NCBI RefSeq assembly: GCF_900108945.1
Contig: NZ_FNYE01000005.1
Location: 292,575 to 356,574 of the forward strand
Source: Paraburkholderia diazotrophica
Lineage (GTDB): Bacteria; Pseudomonadota; Gammaproteobacteria; Burkholderiales; Burkholderiaceae
DNA length: 64,000 nt
Reading direction: 5' to 3'
Shown here: piece by piece, positions 27,203 to 36,603 of the stretch
Numbering within the stretch: position 1 is the first letter of the stretch
How the letters are laid out: each line of letters opens with the position of its first letter
Notes under the pieces: model-generated
What the model was told of the DNA's origin: nothing
What the model saw: only the letters and a program-made list of their open reading frames with translations
Databases searched by the model: none
Position numbers and translations under genes: made by a program

Positions 27203-29902
27203 TTAGACGGTCATCGGGTTGGGTTTGGACGGATCGAGGTTGTACTTCTTCAGCGCGTCGGCCACGACCTTGCGCTCGATCGTACCCTCGTCGGCCAGCG
27301 CGTTCAGCGCAGCGACCGTGGTCCAGTAGCGGTCGACTTCGAAGAAGTGACGCAGCTTCTCGCGCGTATCCGAGCGGCCGAAGCCGTCCGTGCCCAGCAC
27401 GACGAAGCGTTGCGGGACGAATGCGCGGATCTGCTCGACGAGCGCGCGGACATAGTCGGTCGAAGCGACGACGGGACCCTTCGCGTCCTTCAGCAGTGTC
27501 TCGACGTGCGACAGCTTCTTCCCGGCCAGCGGGTTCAGCAGGTTCTGACGCTGTACTTCGTGGCCTTCGCGCGCGAGTTCGGTGAAGCTCGGCACGCTCC
27601 ACAGGTCGGCTTCGACGCCCCAGTCGTTCTTCAGCAGGTCGGCCGCGGCGATCACTTCGTTGAAGATCGTGCCCGCGCCCATCAGCTGCACGCGCGGTGC
27701 CTTCGCGTTGTCCGCGCCCTTGCGGAACGCGTACATGCCCTTGATGATGTCCTTCGCCACGCTCTCGCCCTGCGGGATCGCCGGGTGCTCGTAGTTTTCG
27801 TTCATCACCGTGACGTAATAGAACACGTCTTCCTGCTCCTGCACCATCCGGCGCAGACCGTCCTGCATGATGACGGCGAGTTCGTAGCCGAACGTCGGGT
27901 CATAGCTGATGCAGTTAGGCACGGATGCCGCCCACAGCAGCGAGTGGCCGTCTTCGTGCTGCAGGCCTTCGCCGTTGAGCGTCGTACGGCCTGCCGTGCC
28001 GCCCAGCAGGAAGCCGCGCGAACGCATGTCGCCCGCGGCCCAGGCCAGATCGCCGATGCGCTGGAAGCCGAACATCGAGTAGAAGATGTAGAACGGGATC
28101 ATGATCTCGCCGTGCGTCGAGTACGACGTCGCCGCTGCGATCCAGTCCGACATGCCGCCTGCTTCGTTGATGCCTTCCTGCAGGATCTGGCCGGTTTCCG
28201 ATTCCTTGTAGAACATCAGCTGGTCGGAGTCTTCCGGCACATACTTCTGGCCGTCCTGATTCCAGATGCCGATCTGGCGGAACAGACCCTCCATGCCGAA
28301 CGTGCGCGACTCGTCCGGCACGATGGGCACGACGCGCTTGCCGATCGCCTTGTCCTTCAACAGGATGTTGAGAATGCGGACGAACGCCATCGTCGTCGAA
28401 ATCTCGCGGCCTTCGCCCGTACCCTTCAGCAGCGGCTCGAATGCGTCGAGCGCCGGGACGGGCAGCGATTCCGCCTTCTGGCGGCGCGCCGGCAGATAGC
28501 CGCCCAGTTCCTGACGGCGGGCGCGCATGTATTCGAGTTCCTTCGAGCCCTCCTCGAACGTGAGGTACGGCACGTGCGCGATCTCCTCGTCCGAGACGGG
28601 CAGACGGAACTGGTCGCGGAAGTGCTTGAGCGCCTCCACCTGCATCTTCTTCTGCTGGTGGGTGATGTTCATCGCCTGGCCGGCTTCGCCCATGCCGTAG
28701 CCCTTGATCGTCTTCGCGAGGATCACGGTCGGCTGGCCCTTCTTCTGCGTCGCCGCGTGGAACGCCGCGTAGATCTTGTGCGGATCGTGGCCGCCGCGGT
28801 TGAGGTTCCAGATGTCATCGTCGGACCAGTCGGCGACGAGCGCCTTCAGTTCCGGCGTGTTGAAGAAGTGCTCGCGGACAAACGCGCCCGACTCCGACTT
28901 GTACGTCTGGTATTCGCCGTCGACGACTTCCATCATGCGGCGCATCAGCGCGCCCGATTTGTCGCGCGCGAAGAGGGCATCCCAGCGGCTGCCCCAGATC
29001 ACCTTGATGACGTTCCAGCCCGCGCCGCGGAATTCGCTTTCCAGTTCCTGGATGATCTTGCCGTTGCCGCGCACGGGACCGTCGAGGCGCTGCAGGTTGC
29101 AGTTGATCACGAACACGAGGTTGTCGAGACGCTCGCGGCCGGCCATGCCGATTGCACCGAGCGATTCCGGCTCGTCCGTTTCACCGTCGCCGAGGAACGC
29201 CCAGACCTTGCGACCGTCCGTCTTCGCGATGCCGCGCGCCTGCAGGTACTTCATGAAGCGCGCCTGGTAAATCGCCATGATCGGGCCGAGACCCATCGAC
29301 ACCGTCGGGAACTGCCAGAAGTCGGGCATCAGCCACGGGTGCGGATACGACGAGATGCCCTCGCCGCCCACTTCCTGGCGGAACTTGTCGAGCTGCTTGT
29401 CCGACAGGCGGCCGAGCAGGAACGCACGCGAGTAGACGCCCGGCGACGAGTGGCCCTGGACGAACACGAGGTCGCCGCCGTGATCGTTGGACGGCGCGTG
29501 CCAGAAATGGTTGAAGCCGACGTCATACAGCGTCGCAGCCGACGCGAACGATGCGATGTGGCCGCCGACGTTGGTTTCCTTGCCGGCGCGCAGCACCATC
29601 GCCATCGCGTTCCAGCGCGTGTACGAGCGGATGCGGTGCTCGATGTCCTGGTCGCCGGGAATCTTCGCCTGGTTCGAGACGGGGATCGTGTTGATGTACG
29701 GGGTGTTGGCGGAGAACGGCAGATGCTCGCCATGCACGCGGGCAAATTCGATCTGCTTCTCGATGAGGTAGTGAGCGCGGTCGGGACCGACAGCAGAAAT
29801 CACGCCATCTAGCGCTTCGAGCCATTCGGCGGTTTCTTGCGGGTCGCCATCGTCTTTGGCGTTGGCGACGTACTTCATGACTTCGTCGGGTACAGCGGAC
29901 AT
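27203..29902 (-). CDS. aceE: Pyruvate dehydrogenase E1, homodimeric type
   Basis: Thiamine-diphosphate-dependent E1 that decarboxylates pyruvate and acetylates lipoyl-E2. The 899-residue length fits the homodimeric AceE family. The ThDP motif begins GDGETDEPES and ends with FVINCNLQRLDGP; the pyrimidine-domain glutamate region is GRTTLNGEGLQHEDGHS. The conserved MSAVPDEVMKYV start at 29902 follows CAGGAGACGAGC. It is first in aceE-aceF-lpd and divergent from the histidine kinase. Confidence 0.96.
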   Translation of the reverse strand: MSAVPDEVMKYVANAKDDGDPQETAEWLEALDGVISAVGPDRAHYLIEKQIEFARVHGEHLPFSANTPYINTIPVSNQAKIPGDQDIEHRIRSYTRWNAMAMVLRAGKETNVGGHIASFASAATLYDVGFNHFWHAPSNDHGGDLVFVQGHSSPGVYSRAFLLGRLSDKQLDKFRQEVGGEGISSYPHPWLMPDFWQFPTVSMGLGPIMAIYQARFMKYLQARGIAKTDGRKVWAFLGDGETDEPESLGAIGMAGRERLDNLVFVINCNLQRLDGPVRGNGKIIQELESEFRGAGWNVIKVIWGSRWDALFARDKSGALMRRMMEVVDGEYQTYKSESGAFVREHFFNTPELKALVADWSDDDIWNLNRGGHDPHKIYAAFHAATQKKGQPTVILAKTIKGYGMGEAGQAMNITHQQKKMQVEALKHFRDQFRLPVSDEEIAHVPYLTFEEGSKELEYMRARRQELGGYLPARRQKAESLPVPALDAFEPLLKGTGEGREISTTMAFVRILNILLKDKAIGKRVVPIVPDESRTFGMEGLFRQIGIWNQDGQKYVPEDSDQLMFYKESETGQILQEGINEAGGMSDWIAAATSYSTHGEIMIPFYIFYSMFGFQRIGDLAWAAGDMRSRGFLLGGTAGRTTLNGEGLQHEDGHSLLWAASVPNCISYDPTFGYELAVIMQDGLRRMVQEQEDVFYYVTVMNENYEHPAIPQGESVAKDIIKGMYAFRKGADNAKAPRVQLMGAGTIFNEVIAAADLLKNDWGVEADLWSVPSFTELAREGHEVQRQNLLNPLAGKKLSHVETLLKDAKGPVVASTDYVRALVEQIRAFVPQRFVVLGTDGFGRSDTREKLRHFFEVDRYWTTVAALNALADEGTIERKVVADALKKYNLDPSKPNPMTV

Positions 29903-29978
29903 GCTCGTCTCCTGGATATGGGGAACGCACTGTGAACAGGCGACGCGGACGAACCTCGACCGCGGCAGCTTCCGGCCG

Positions 29979-30008
29979 ATTGTAATAAGGCCCACAACGC
30001 CTGCGCAA
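29979..30008 (-). promoter_or_regulatory. Probable promoter of aceE-aceF-lpd
   Basis: On the minus strand TTGCGC and TACAAT lie 18 bases apart, about 77 bases before the aceE ATG. I could not identify a known regulator site with confidence. Confidence 0.45.
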
Positions 30009-30164
30009 GGAAATTTTCAGATTACGAGAGCGTTTCTCATAATGCGGAAAATTGTTGCGGCGCACCCTGGTTTGACTGCCCATCAGCGAGTACGTCGGCT
30101 AGTTTGCGCCGAATTGCGCGACTTTCATCGCTTTTTTGCGGCAATTGCGTGTCAGCCGCTGCGC

Positions 30165-30170
30165 TACAAT
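30165..30170 (+). promoter_or_regulatory. -10-like box directly before the histidine kinase
   Basis: TACAAT ends 7 bases before the kinase ATG, with no ribosome-binding site between. A transcript from here would start at or next to the ATG. No clear -35 is seen. Confidence 0.35.
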
Positions 30171-30177
30171 GCGACCC

Positions 30178-32694
30178 ATGTTGACCGATCGGCTTTTCGC
30201 ACGCTCGGCGCGCTCCGCCGGTTCGTCGGCGGATTCGTCGCCCTCTCGCTGGCACCACGGACCCTGGTGGTCGAATTCCTATTTGCTGACGCCGCTCCTG
30301 TCGATCCTCGTTTTCCTGGTCGTCATGAGCCTGATCTTGTGGAGCTTGAACCGCCGCGAACAGCAGCAGCAGGAAGACACGCTCTACCGAAATGTCGCGT
30401 GGGCGCAGCAGCAGATCCGCCTGTCGATGACGGGCGCGCAGGAGCAGTTGCAGGCGCTCTCGCGCGATCTCGTCTCCGGTCGTGCCGATCCGCATTCTTT
30501 CCAGGTGTCGACGGCGGACATCATGCAGGGGCATCCCGAGATCCTCTACATGAACTGGTACACGAGCGCGCAGCAGCCGCGCTGGCCGAACAACGCGCTG
30601 CCCGGCCTGGGCCAGCGCCTCGCCAAGCCCAATGACCAGCAGATGGACGAGGCTGTCAAGGCCGCATTCGCCGAAGCGCGCAACACGCGCCGCCAGGTCT
30701 ATTCGCCGCTGATGTACGACGACGTCGGCAACGGCTATATCACGTTGCAAACGCCTGTCTATCGCGACCGCGAGTTCCTCGGCACGGTCGCCGCCGTGTT
30801 CTCGATCGAAGGGATATTGAAGCGCGACATCCCGCCCGAATTGTCGGCGAAGTACAAGATTTCGATCATCGACGTCAACAACCGCGAGCTGGCCACGACG
30901 TCGACGCGCCCGCGCCTGCCGCGCGACGCCTACTACGACCTGCCGCTCGATCCGCCCGGACAAGGCGTGTCTGTGCGCGTCTATGCATATCCGCAGATGA
31001 CCAACTTCACGAACAACACGCTCGTGTGGCTGGTCGCGGGACTGTCGTGCTTCGTGCTGTGGAGTCTGTGGAGCCTGTGGAAGCACACGCGCCAGCGCTT
31101 CGAGGCGCAACAGGCGCTGTACGCCGAGGCGTTCTTCAGGCGTGCGATGGAAAATTCCGTGCTGATCGGCATGCGCGTGCTCGACATGCACGGCCGCATC
31201 ACGCACGTGAACCCCGCGTTCTGCCGGATGACGGGCTGGGACGAAAGCGATCTCGTCGGCAAGAACGCGCCGTTCCCGTACTGGCCGCGCGATTCGTACC
31301 CGGAGATGCAGCGGCAGCTCGACATGACGCTGCGCGGCAAGGCGCCCTCTTCCGGATTCGAGCTGCGCGTGCGCCGCAAGGACGGCTCGCTGTTCCATGC
31401 GCGCCTGTATGTGTCGCCGCTGATCGACAGTTCGGGACGGCAAACGGGCTGGATGTCGTCGATGACGGACATCACGGAGCCGAAGCGCGCGCGCGAAGAA
31501 CTCGCCGCCGCGCACGAACGCTTCACGACGGTGCTCGAAAGTCTCGATGCCGCCGTCTCCGTGCTCGCCGCCGACGAAGCCGAACTGCTGTTCGCGAACC
31601 GCTATTACCGGCATCTGTTCGGCATCCGTCCCGACGGCCATCTCGAACTCGCGGGCGGCGGCAGCTTCGACAGCTCCGCTGCGTCGTCGGACTCGATCGA
31701 CATGGTCGACGCGTTCGCGGGCCTGCCCGCCGCCGCGCTCACCGAAAGCACGGCCGACGCGCAGGAAGTCTACGTGCAAGGCATCCAGAAATGGTTCGAG
31801 GTGCGCCGCCAGTACATCCAGTGGGTCGACGGCCACCTCGCGCAGATGCAGATCGCGACCGACATCACGACCCGCAAGCAGGCGCAGGAACTCGCGCGCC
31901 AGCAAGACGAAAAGCTGCAGTTCACGAGCCGCCTGATGACTATGGGCGAGATGGCGTCGTCGCTCGCGCACGAGTTGAACCAGCCTCTCGCGGCCATCAA
32001 TAACTATTGCTCTGGGACCGTCGCACTGGTTAAATCTGGTCGGACAACGCCCGACAACCTGTTACCAGTGCTCGAAAAGACCGCGCAGCAGGCGGTTCGG
32101 GCCGGCATGATCATCAAGCGCATCCGCGAATTCGTGAAACGCAGCGAACCGAAACGACAGGCCACCCGCGTCGCCGACATCGTCGCCGACGCCGTGGGTC
32201 TCGCCGAGATCGAAGCGCGCAAGCGCCGCATCCGCATCGTGACGGACATGCGCTCGCGCCTGCCCGTCATCTATGTCGACCCGGTGCTGATCGAGCAGGT
32301 GCTCGTGAACCTGCTGAAGAACGCCGCCGAAGCGATGCACGACGCGCGGCCCGATGCCGTCGATCCCGTGATCCGCGTCGTCGTGCGGCTCGACTCCGGC
32401 TTCGTGTGCATCAGCGTCGTCGACCAGGGTCCGGGCGTCGACGAAGCCACGGCCGAGCGTCTCTTCGAACCGTTTTACAGCACCAAGTCCGATGGCATGG
32501 GCATGGGGCTGAATATTTGCCGTTCGATCATCGAATCGCATCGCGGACGCCTGTGGGTGGTGAACAACGTCGAATCCGACGGCCACATCACGGGCGCCAC
32601 TTTCCATTGCAGTCTGCCTATTGGAGAGCCTGACGGCCCGAGCAACGGCGGGTCCGAGGCGCCGACACCACAAACCGTTACGGGAGAGCTATGA
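30178..32694 (+). CDS. Membrane PAS sensor histidine kinase (DctS/FixL type)
   Basis: Two-component sensor of 838 residues. TM1 is at about 35-57, followed by a periplasmic sensing region of about 220 residues, and TM2 is at about 280-300. Two PAS domains follow (about 320-440 and 445-575). The phosphoacceptor is His598 in SSLAHELNQPLAAINNYC, the HPK4 signature shared with FixL, DctB and DctS. The ATPase domain has NLLKNAAEAM, DQGPGVDE and GMGMGLNI. Its stop overlaps the regulator's ATG (ATGA), so the pair is translationally coupled. The layout resembles DctS/DctR, suggesting a carboxylate signal; divergent pdh genes fit that but do not prove it. Confidence 0.88.
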   Translation: MLTDRLFARSARSAGSSADSSPSRWHHGPWWSNSYLLTPLLSILVFLVVMSLILWSLNRREQQQQEDTLYRNVAWAQQQIRLSMTGAQEQLQALSRDLVSGRADPHSFQVSTADIMQGHPEILYMNWYTSAQQPRWPNNALPGLGQRLAKPNDQQMDEAVKAAFAEARNTRRQVYSPLMYDDVGNGYITLQTPVYRDREFLGTVAAVFSIEGILKRDIPPELSAKYKISIIDVNNRELATTSTRPRLPRDAYYDLPLDPPGQGVSVRVYAYPQMTNFTNNTLVWLVAGLSCFVLWSLWSLWKHTRQRFEAQQALYAEAFFRRAMENSVLIGMRVLDMHGRITHVNPAFCRMTGWDESDLVGKNAPFPYWPRDSYPEMQRQLDMTLRGKAPSSGFELRVRRKDGSLFHARLYVSPLIDSSGRQTGWMSSMTDITEPKRAREELAAAHERFTTVLESLDAAVSVLAADEAELLFANRYYRHLFGIRPDGHLELAGGGSFDSSAASSDSIDMVDAFAGLPAAALTESTADAQEVYVQGIQKWFEVRRQYIQWVDGHLAQMQIATDITTRKQAQELARQQDEKLQFTSRLMTMGEMASSLAHELNQPLAAINNYCSGTVALVKSGRTTPDNLLPVLEKTAQQAVRAGMIIKRIREFVKRSEPKRQATRVADIVADAVGLAEIEARKRRIRIVTDMRSRLPVIYVDPVLIEQVLVNLLKNAAEAMHDARPDAVDPVIRVVVRLDSGFVCISVVDQGPGVDEATAERLFEPFYSTKSDGMGMGLNICRSIIESHRGRLWVVNNVESDGHITGATFHCSLPIGEPDGPSNGGSEAPTPQTVTGEL

Positions 32695-33335
32695 ACACCC
32701 CAGTTACCACACAGGAAACCGTGTTTGTCGTCGATGACGACGAAGCGGTGCGAGATTCGCTGCGCTGGCTGCTGGAGGCGAACGGCTATCGCGTTCAATG
32801 CTTCTCCGCCGCGGAGCAGTTTCTCGACGCATGGCAGCCGCATCAGCATCCTGGCCAGATCGCGTGCCTGATTCTCGACGTGCGGATGTCGGGCATGAGC
32901 GGCCTCGAATTGCAGGAGCGCCTGATCGCCGACAACACGCTGCTGCCCATCATCTTCGTGACGGGTCACGGCGACGTGCCGATGGCCGTCTCGACGATGA
33001 AGAAAGGCGCGATGGACTTCATCGAAAAACCGTTCGACGAAGCCGAACTGCGCAAGCTCGTCGAGCGCATGCTCGACAAGGCGCGCAGCGAAAGCACCAG
33101 CGTCCAGCAGCAGCGCGCCGCCGCCGAGCGCCTCGGCAAGCTCACGGCGCGCGAGCATCAGGTGCTCGAGCGCATCATCGCGGGCCGCCTGAACAAGCAG
33201 ATCGCCGACGATCTCGGCATCAGCATCAAGACGGTCGAGGCGCACCGCGCGAACATCATGGAAAAGCTCAACGTGAACACGGTGGCCGACCTGCTGCGTC
33301 TCGCGTTGTCTAACAAGCCGCAGCAGGCGCAATAA
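32691..33335 (+). CDS. FixJ/DctR-type response regulator
   Basis: Response regulator of 214 residues. The receiver domain (about 10-125) has Asp63 as phosphoacceptor (LILDVRMSG), Lys113 in IEKPF, and acidic DDD at 15-17. A LuxR/FixJ helix-turn-helix lies at about 148-208 (LTAREHQVLERIIAGRLNKQ and IKTVEAHRANIMEKL). It overlaps the kinase gene by four bases. It is a transcription factor whose targets are unknown; dicarboxylate transport or the adjacent pdh operon are possibilities by context. Confidence 0.92.
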   Translation: MNTPVTTQETVFVVDDDEAVRDSLRWLLEANGYRVQCFSAAEQFLDAWQPHQHPGQIACLILDVRMSGMSGLELQERLIADNTLLPIIFVTGHGDVPMAVSTMKKGAMDFIEKPFDEAELRKLVERMLDKARSESTSVQQQRAAAERLGKLTAREHQVLERIIAGRLNKQIADDLGISIKTVEAHRANIMEKLNVNTVADLLRLALSNKPQQAQ

Positions 33336-33842
33336 CGCCAGCGCGCCGCGCGGGCGTCATCACGTGATGGCGGCCCCGCAGCCCGGAGCCCCCGCCCGCG
33401 GTTTCTCTTGCGCGTTGCGCGGGCGTCCGAAGCATCGTTGATGGCATCATGCGGCGCTGCTTTCGCGGCGCCCCTCGTCGATTCCCCTCCTTACCCCCTG
33501 ACGCACACCTATCGGGCCTGTTCGCGTCTCCGCCGTCCGCCGTTTTGCGCGTGACGCGCCTTTCATTAGTCATCCAAACTAAATCGCATCGCGCGACGAT
33601 GCCGCGTTTTCATACGTCATCCTCACTCTGTCGCTGTTTCCGCCATCAGCGCTGCTGCGATGCACGCAACATACAGCGCTCACGTCGCCGGTTCACATCG
33701 CGCTTGCGCGCGCACCTCACTTCCATTATCAGTCGACTTACACCGTCGCTTCCTCATCGCTCCATTGCCACAACACGCGTCGCGGCATGTCGGAATTCAC
33801 TGACAGCTGCCGCGCCCACAACGCAGCAAGGAGGTTCTCACC
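33336..33842. other. Intergenic region before the DUF3300 gene
   Basis: No gene is supported. A CATCACGTGATG palindrome lies at 33358-33369, 22 bases after the regulator stop, without a T-run. A strong AAGGAGG ribosome-binding site lies at the right end (33828-33834) and decides the following GTG start. Confidence 0.5.
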
Positions 33843-35216
33843 GTGAATCGATACGAACGCTACCGGCCCCGCACATGGCTGCTATGCGCGGCGCTTGCGG
33901 GCATGCCGCTCGTCGCGGGCATCGTCGCAACCGTCGACGCCGTCGCGCAGACACCCGCGAAAGTCTCGAGCCAGCAACTCGATTCGCTGACAGCGCCCAT
34001 CGCGCTCTACCCGGATGCGCTGCTCGCGCAAGTGCTGATGGCAGCGACCTTTCCGCAGGACGTCGATGCGGCCGCCGCGTGGTCGAAGTCGAACACGCAG
34101 TACAAGGGCGACGATGCCGTGAAAGCCGTCGCATCGGAACCGTGGGACCCGAGCGTGCAATCGCTCGTCGCGTTCCCGCAGGTGCTCGCGACGATGGCCT
34201 CGAAGCCCGACTGGGTCACGCAGCTAGGCAACGCGTTTCTCGCGCAGCCGAACGATGTGATGGACTCCGTGCAGCGGCTGCGCAAGCAGGCGCAATCGGC
34301 GGGCAATCTGAAGACGACCGAGCAGCAGAAGGTGATCGTCGAACAGAACACGATCCAGATCCAGCCGGCCAATCCGGAAGTGGTCTACGTGCCGACGTAT
34401 AACCCGACCGTCGTCTACGGCGCGTGGCCTTATCCCGCCTATCCGCCCGTGTATGTGCCGCCTCCTCCCGGTTACGCGATCGCGTCGGGCTTCGCGGCGG
34501 GGCTCGCATTCGGCGCTGGCGTGGCCGTCGTCAATTCGCTGTGGGGCGGATTCAACTGGAACAACCATGACGTCAACATCAACGTCAATCGTTACAACAA
34601 CGTCAACGTCAACAACCGGATCAATTCGAACACCGCGACCTCCAACTGGAACCGCAACGCGAATATCAACCGCAACAACGCGAACATCAATCGCAACAAT
34701 GCCAACCTCAACAACAATCTGGCCGCGCAGCGCGATCAATATCGCGGACGCGACGCATCGCGCGCGCAGGCACAGCAGACGCTGCAGAACCGCACCGGCC
34801 AGAACCTGAGCGGCAACGCGAGCCAGCGCGTGCAGAACATCCATCAAGGCGGCGCGAACGCAGGCGAGATCCGCAACAGCGCGCAGAACCTGAACCGCGA
34901 CAACGCATTGCGCGGCGCCGGCGATGGCGCGGCCTCGCGGCAGGATGTGCAGCGCGGACAGGCAAGCCGTCAGTCGCTCGCGAGCAACGGTGGCGCGAGC
35001 AACCGTGTCGGCGCGGGCGGAGGCGGTCAGCAGTTCGGCGGCGGCGAGGCGGGAGGCGGCCGGCTCGGGGCCGGCGGCGCGGGACAGGCAGGCGGCGGCT
35101 TCAACGCAGGCGCAGGACATGCGGGCGGCGGCTTCAGCGGCGGCGCAGGCAGGGGCGGAGGCGGTTTTGGCGGCGGTGCGGGCGGTGGCGGCGGACGCCA
35201 GTTCCATCGCCGCTGA
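33843..35216 (+). CDS. DUF3300 exported protein with Asn-rich and Gly-rich tail
   Basis: Predicted envelope protein of 457 residues. The signal peptide spans about 1-36 (ending VDAVAQ). A DUF3300 region follows (about 40-190: LTAPIALYPDALLAQVLMAATFP and ANPEVVYVPTYNPTVVYG), then a hydrophobic Gly/Ala segment (about 205-235). An Asn-rich stretch comes next (about 238-300, repeats of NINRNNAN), then a Gln/Arg region and a Gly-rich C-terminus. The start is GTG at 33843, set by an AAGGAGG 8 bases upstream. It is followed after 74 bases by a DUF2950 gene, its usual partner. Function unknown. Confidence 0.85.
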   Translation: MNRYERYRPRTWLLCAALAGMPLVAGIVATVDAVAQTPAKVSSQQLDSLTAPIALYPDALLAQVLMAATFPQDVDAAAAWSKSNTQYKGDDAVKAVASEPWDPSVQSLVAFPQVLATMASKPDWVTQLGNAFLAQPNDVMDSVQRLRKQAQSAGNLKTTEQQKVIVEQNTIQIQPANPEVVYVPTYNPTVVYGAWPYPAYPPVYVPPPPGYAIASGFAAGLAFGAGVAVVNSLWGGFNWNNHDVNINVNRYNNVNVNNRINSNTATSNWNRNANINRNNANINRNNANLNNNLAAQRDQYRGRDASRAQAQQTLQNRTGQNLSGNASQRVQNIHQGGANAGEIRNSAQNLNRDNALRGAGDGAASRQDVQRGQASRQSLASNGGASNRVGAGGGGQQFGGGEAGGGRLGAGGAGQAGGGFNAGAGHAGGGFSGGAGRGGGGFGGGAGGGGGRQFHRR

Positions 35217-35290
35217 GCGAACGATCACGAACAGTCACGAGCAATCGCAACCCGTCGCGAACGATCACGAACGATCGACAGGAGGCACAC

Positions 35291-36289
35291 ATGATCCGCA
35301 TTTCGACCCGCTTCGCACCGCGCGCGCTGCTTTGCGCGCGTCAGATTGCGCCGCGCGCCGCCCTTTCACGCGCTCCATCCGATTCAACCGTCTCGCCGTT
35401 TGCGCGCGCATCGAATGCGCTCGCGGCCGTCGTCGCCGTGACGATGTTCGCCGCCGCGCAACCTGCCGCTGCGCAGGCGGTCTATCCGACGCCTGACGCG
35501 GCCGCCAGCGCGTTTGCCGACGCACTCGCGACGAACGACCATCCGGCAATGGAGAAAGTGCTCGGCAAGAACTACAGCCGCTACATCCCGACCACCAACA
35601 TCGGCGAGGACGACATCTATGCGTTCCTCGGGCAATGGGCGAATGGCCATCAGATCGTCGACGATCCGGCGCCGCGCCACGGCCGCAAGAGCGTGCATCT
35701 GGCCGTCGGCACGGACGGCTGGACGCTGCCGATTCCGATCGTGCAGAGCACGCGCGGCTGGCAATTCGACACGCCCGCCGCCACCGACGAAATGCTCACG
35801 CGCCGGATCGGCCGCAACGAGCGCGCGGCGATTCTGACGTCGCTCGCCTACGTCGATGCGCAACACGACTATCGAAGCCAGATGCAGCACTACGCGCAAA
35901 AGTTCATCAGCTCGCCCGGACAGCGCGACGGACTCTACTGGCCCACTGCGCCCGGCGAGCCCGAAAGCCCGCTCGGGCCACTCGCCGCGACGATGCCGCA
36001 TCAGGTCACGCCGGGCGAAGCATATAACGGCTATCACTACCGCATCCTCACGTCGCAAGGCGCGAACGCCGACGGCGGCGCGCAGAGCTACGTGCAGGAC
36101 GGCGCACTGTCGAAAGGCTTCGGCCTCGTCGCATGGCCGGCGGAATACGGCAAGACGGGCGTGATGAGTTTCATCGTCAACCAGAACGGGCAGGTCTACC
36201 AGAAGAATCTCGGCGCGCAGACGTCACGCGCGGCGACCGCGATCACGTCGTTCAATCCCGATTCGTCGTGGACAGCGACGCAGCCCTGA
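35291..36289 (+). CDS. DUF2950 exported protein
   Basis: Predicted periplasmic protein of 332 residues. The N-terminus is long for a signal peptide: about 35 polar/basic residues precede the hydrophobic core [21 protein letters not shown], giving cleavage near residue 62. The remainder matches the DUF2950 pattern ([48 protein letters not shown]). The SD is AGGAGG just before the ATG. It lies 74 bases after the DUF3300 gene, and the spacer has short GAACGATCAC repeats. A start further in is possible because of the long N-region. Confidence 0.85.
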   Translation: MIRISTRFAPRALLCARQIAPRAALSRAPSDSTVSPFARASNALAAVVAVTMFAAAQPAAAQAVYPTPDAAASAFADALATNDHPAMEKVLGKNYSRYIPTTNIGEDDIYAFLGQWANGHQIVDDPAPRHGRKSVHLAVGTDGWTLPIPIVQSTRGWQFDTPAATDEMLTRRIGRNERAAILTSLAYVDAQHDYRSQMQHYAQKFISSPGQRDGLYWPTAPGEPESPLGPLAATMPHQVTPGEAYNGYHYRILTSQGANADGGAQSYVQDGALSKGFGLVAWPAEYGKTGVMSFIVNQNGQVYQKNLGAQTSRAATAITSFNPDSSWTATQP

Positions 36290-36603
36290 ATCCGCATTCA
36301 GGTCTTCGCGACGACCGCGCATCGCACTTGCCGCTTCCCCCGACGGCGGCCAGTGCGGTGATCCGCGAAGCCAACCGATCCCATCCCCGACGGTATAATG
36401 TCGAACTTCGCTGCGGCGCGGTTTTCGCGTCGTGCGCTTTTCGGCACGCGACCTGTTCCTGCCTCCGAGCGCCATCCGTGCGATTCGCGACGGCCGCGCG
36501 AGAGCGCATGTCGCGAACGCGCGCGCAGCATGCGCGGCAACGTGATCACACGCCTCGCGCTGCCCGCCCCGCCTGCATTCCGAACACCGTATCTCGACCG
36601 ACC
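36290..36603. other. folD upstream region with a distant -10 box
   Basis: No gene is seen. A consensus TATAAT lies at 36394-36399, about 205 bases before the folD ATG, with a poor -35 region. If used, folD would have a leader near 195 bases, GC-rich and with hairpin potential (for example around 36430-36455). I recognise no riboswitch family in it. Confidence 0.4.

Noticed and set aside
27083..29812. A 909-codon open frame on the plus strand opposite aceE
   Set aside because: It is antisense to a certain gene, its product is Arg/His/Val-rich with no family motif, and such frames are expected when third positions are almost all G or C.
35217..35290. CGAACGATCAC repeats between the DUF3300 and DUF2950 genes
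   Set aside because: Short irregular repeats in a 74-base spacer; no support for a functional element beyond the ribosome-binding site.
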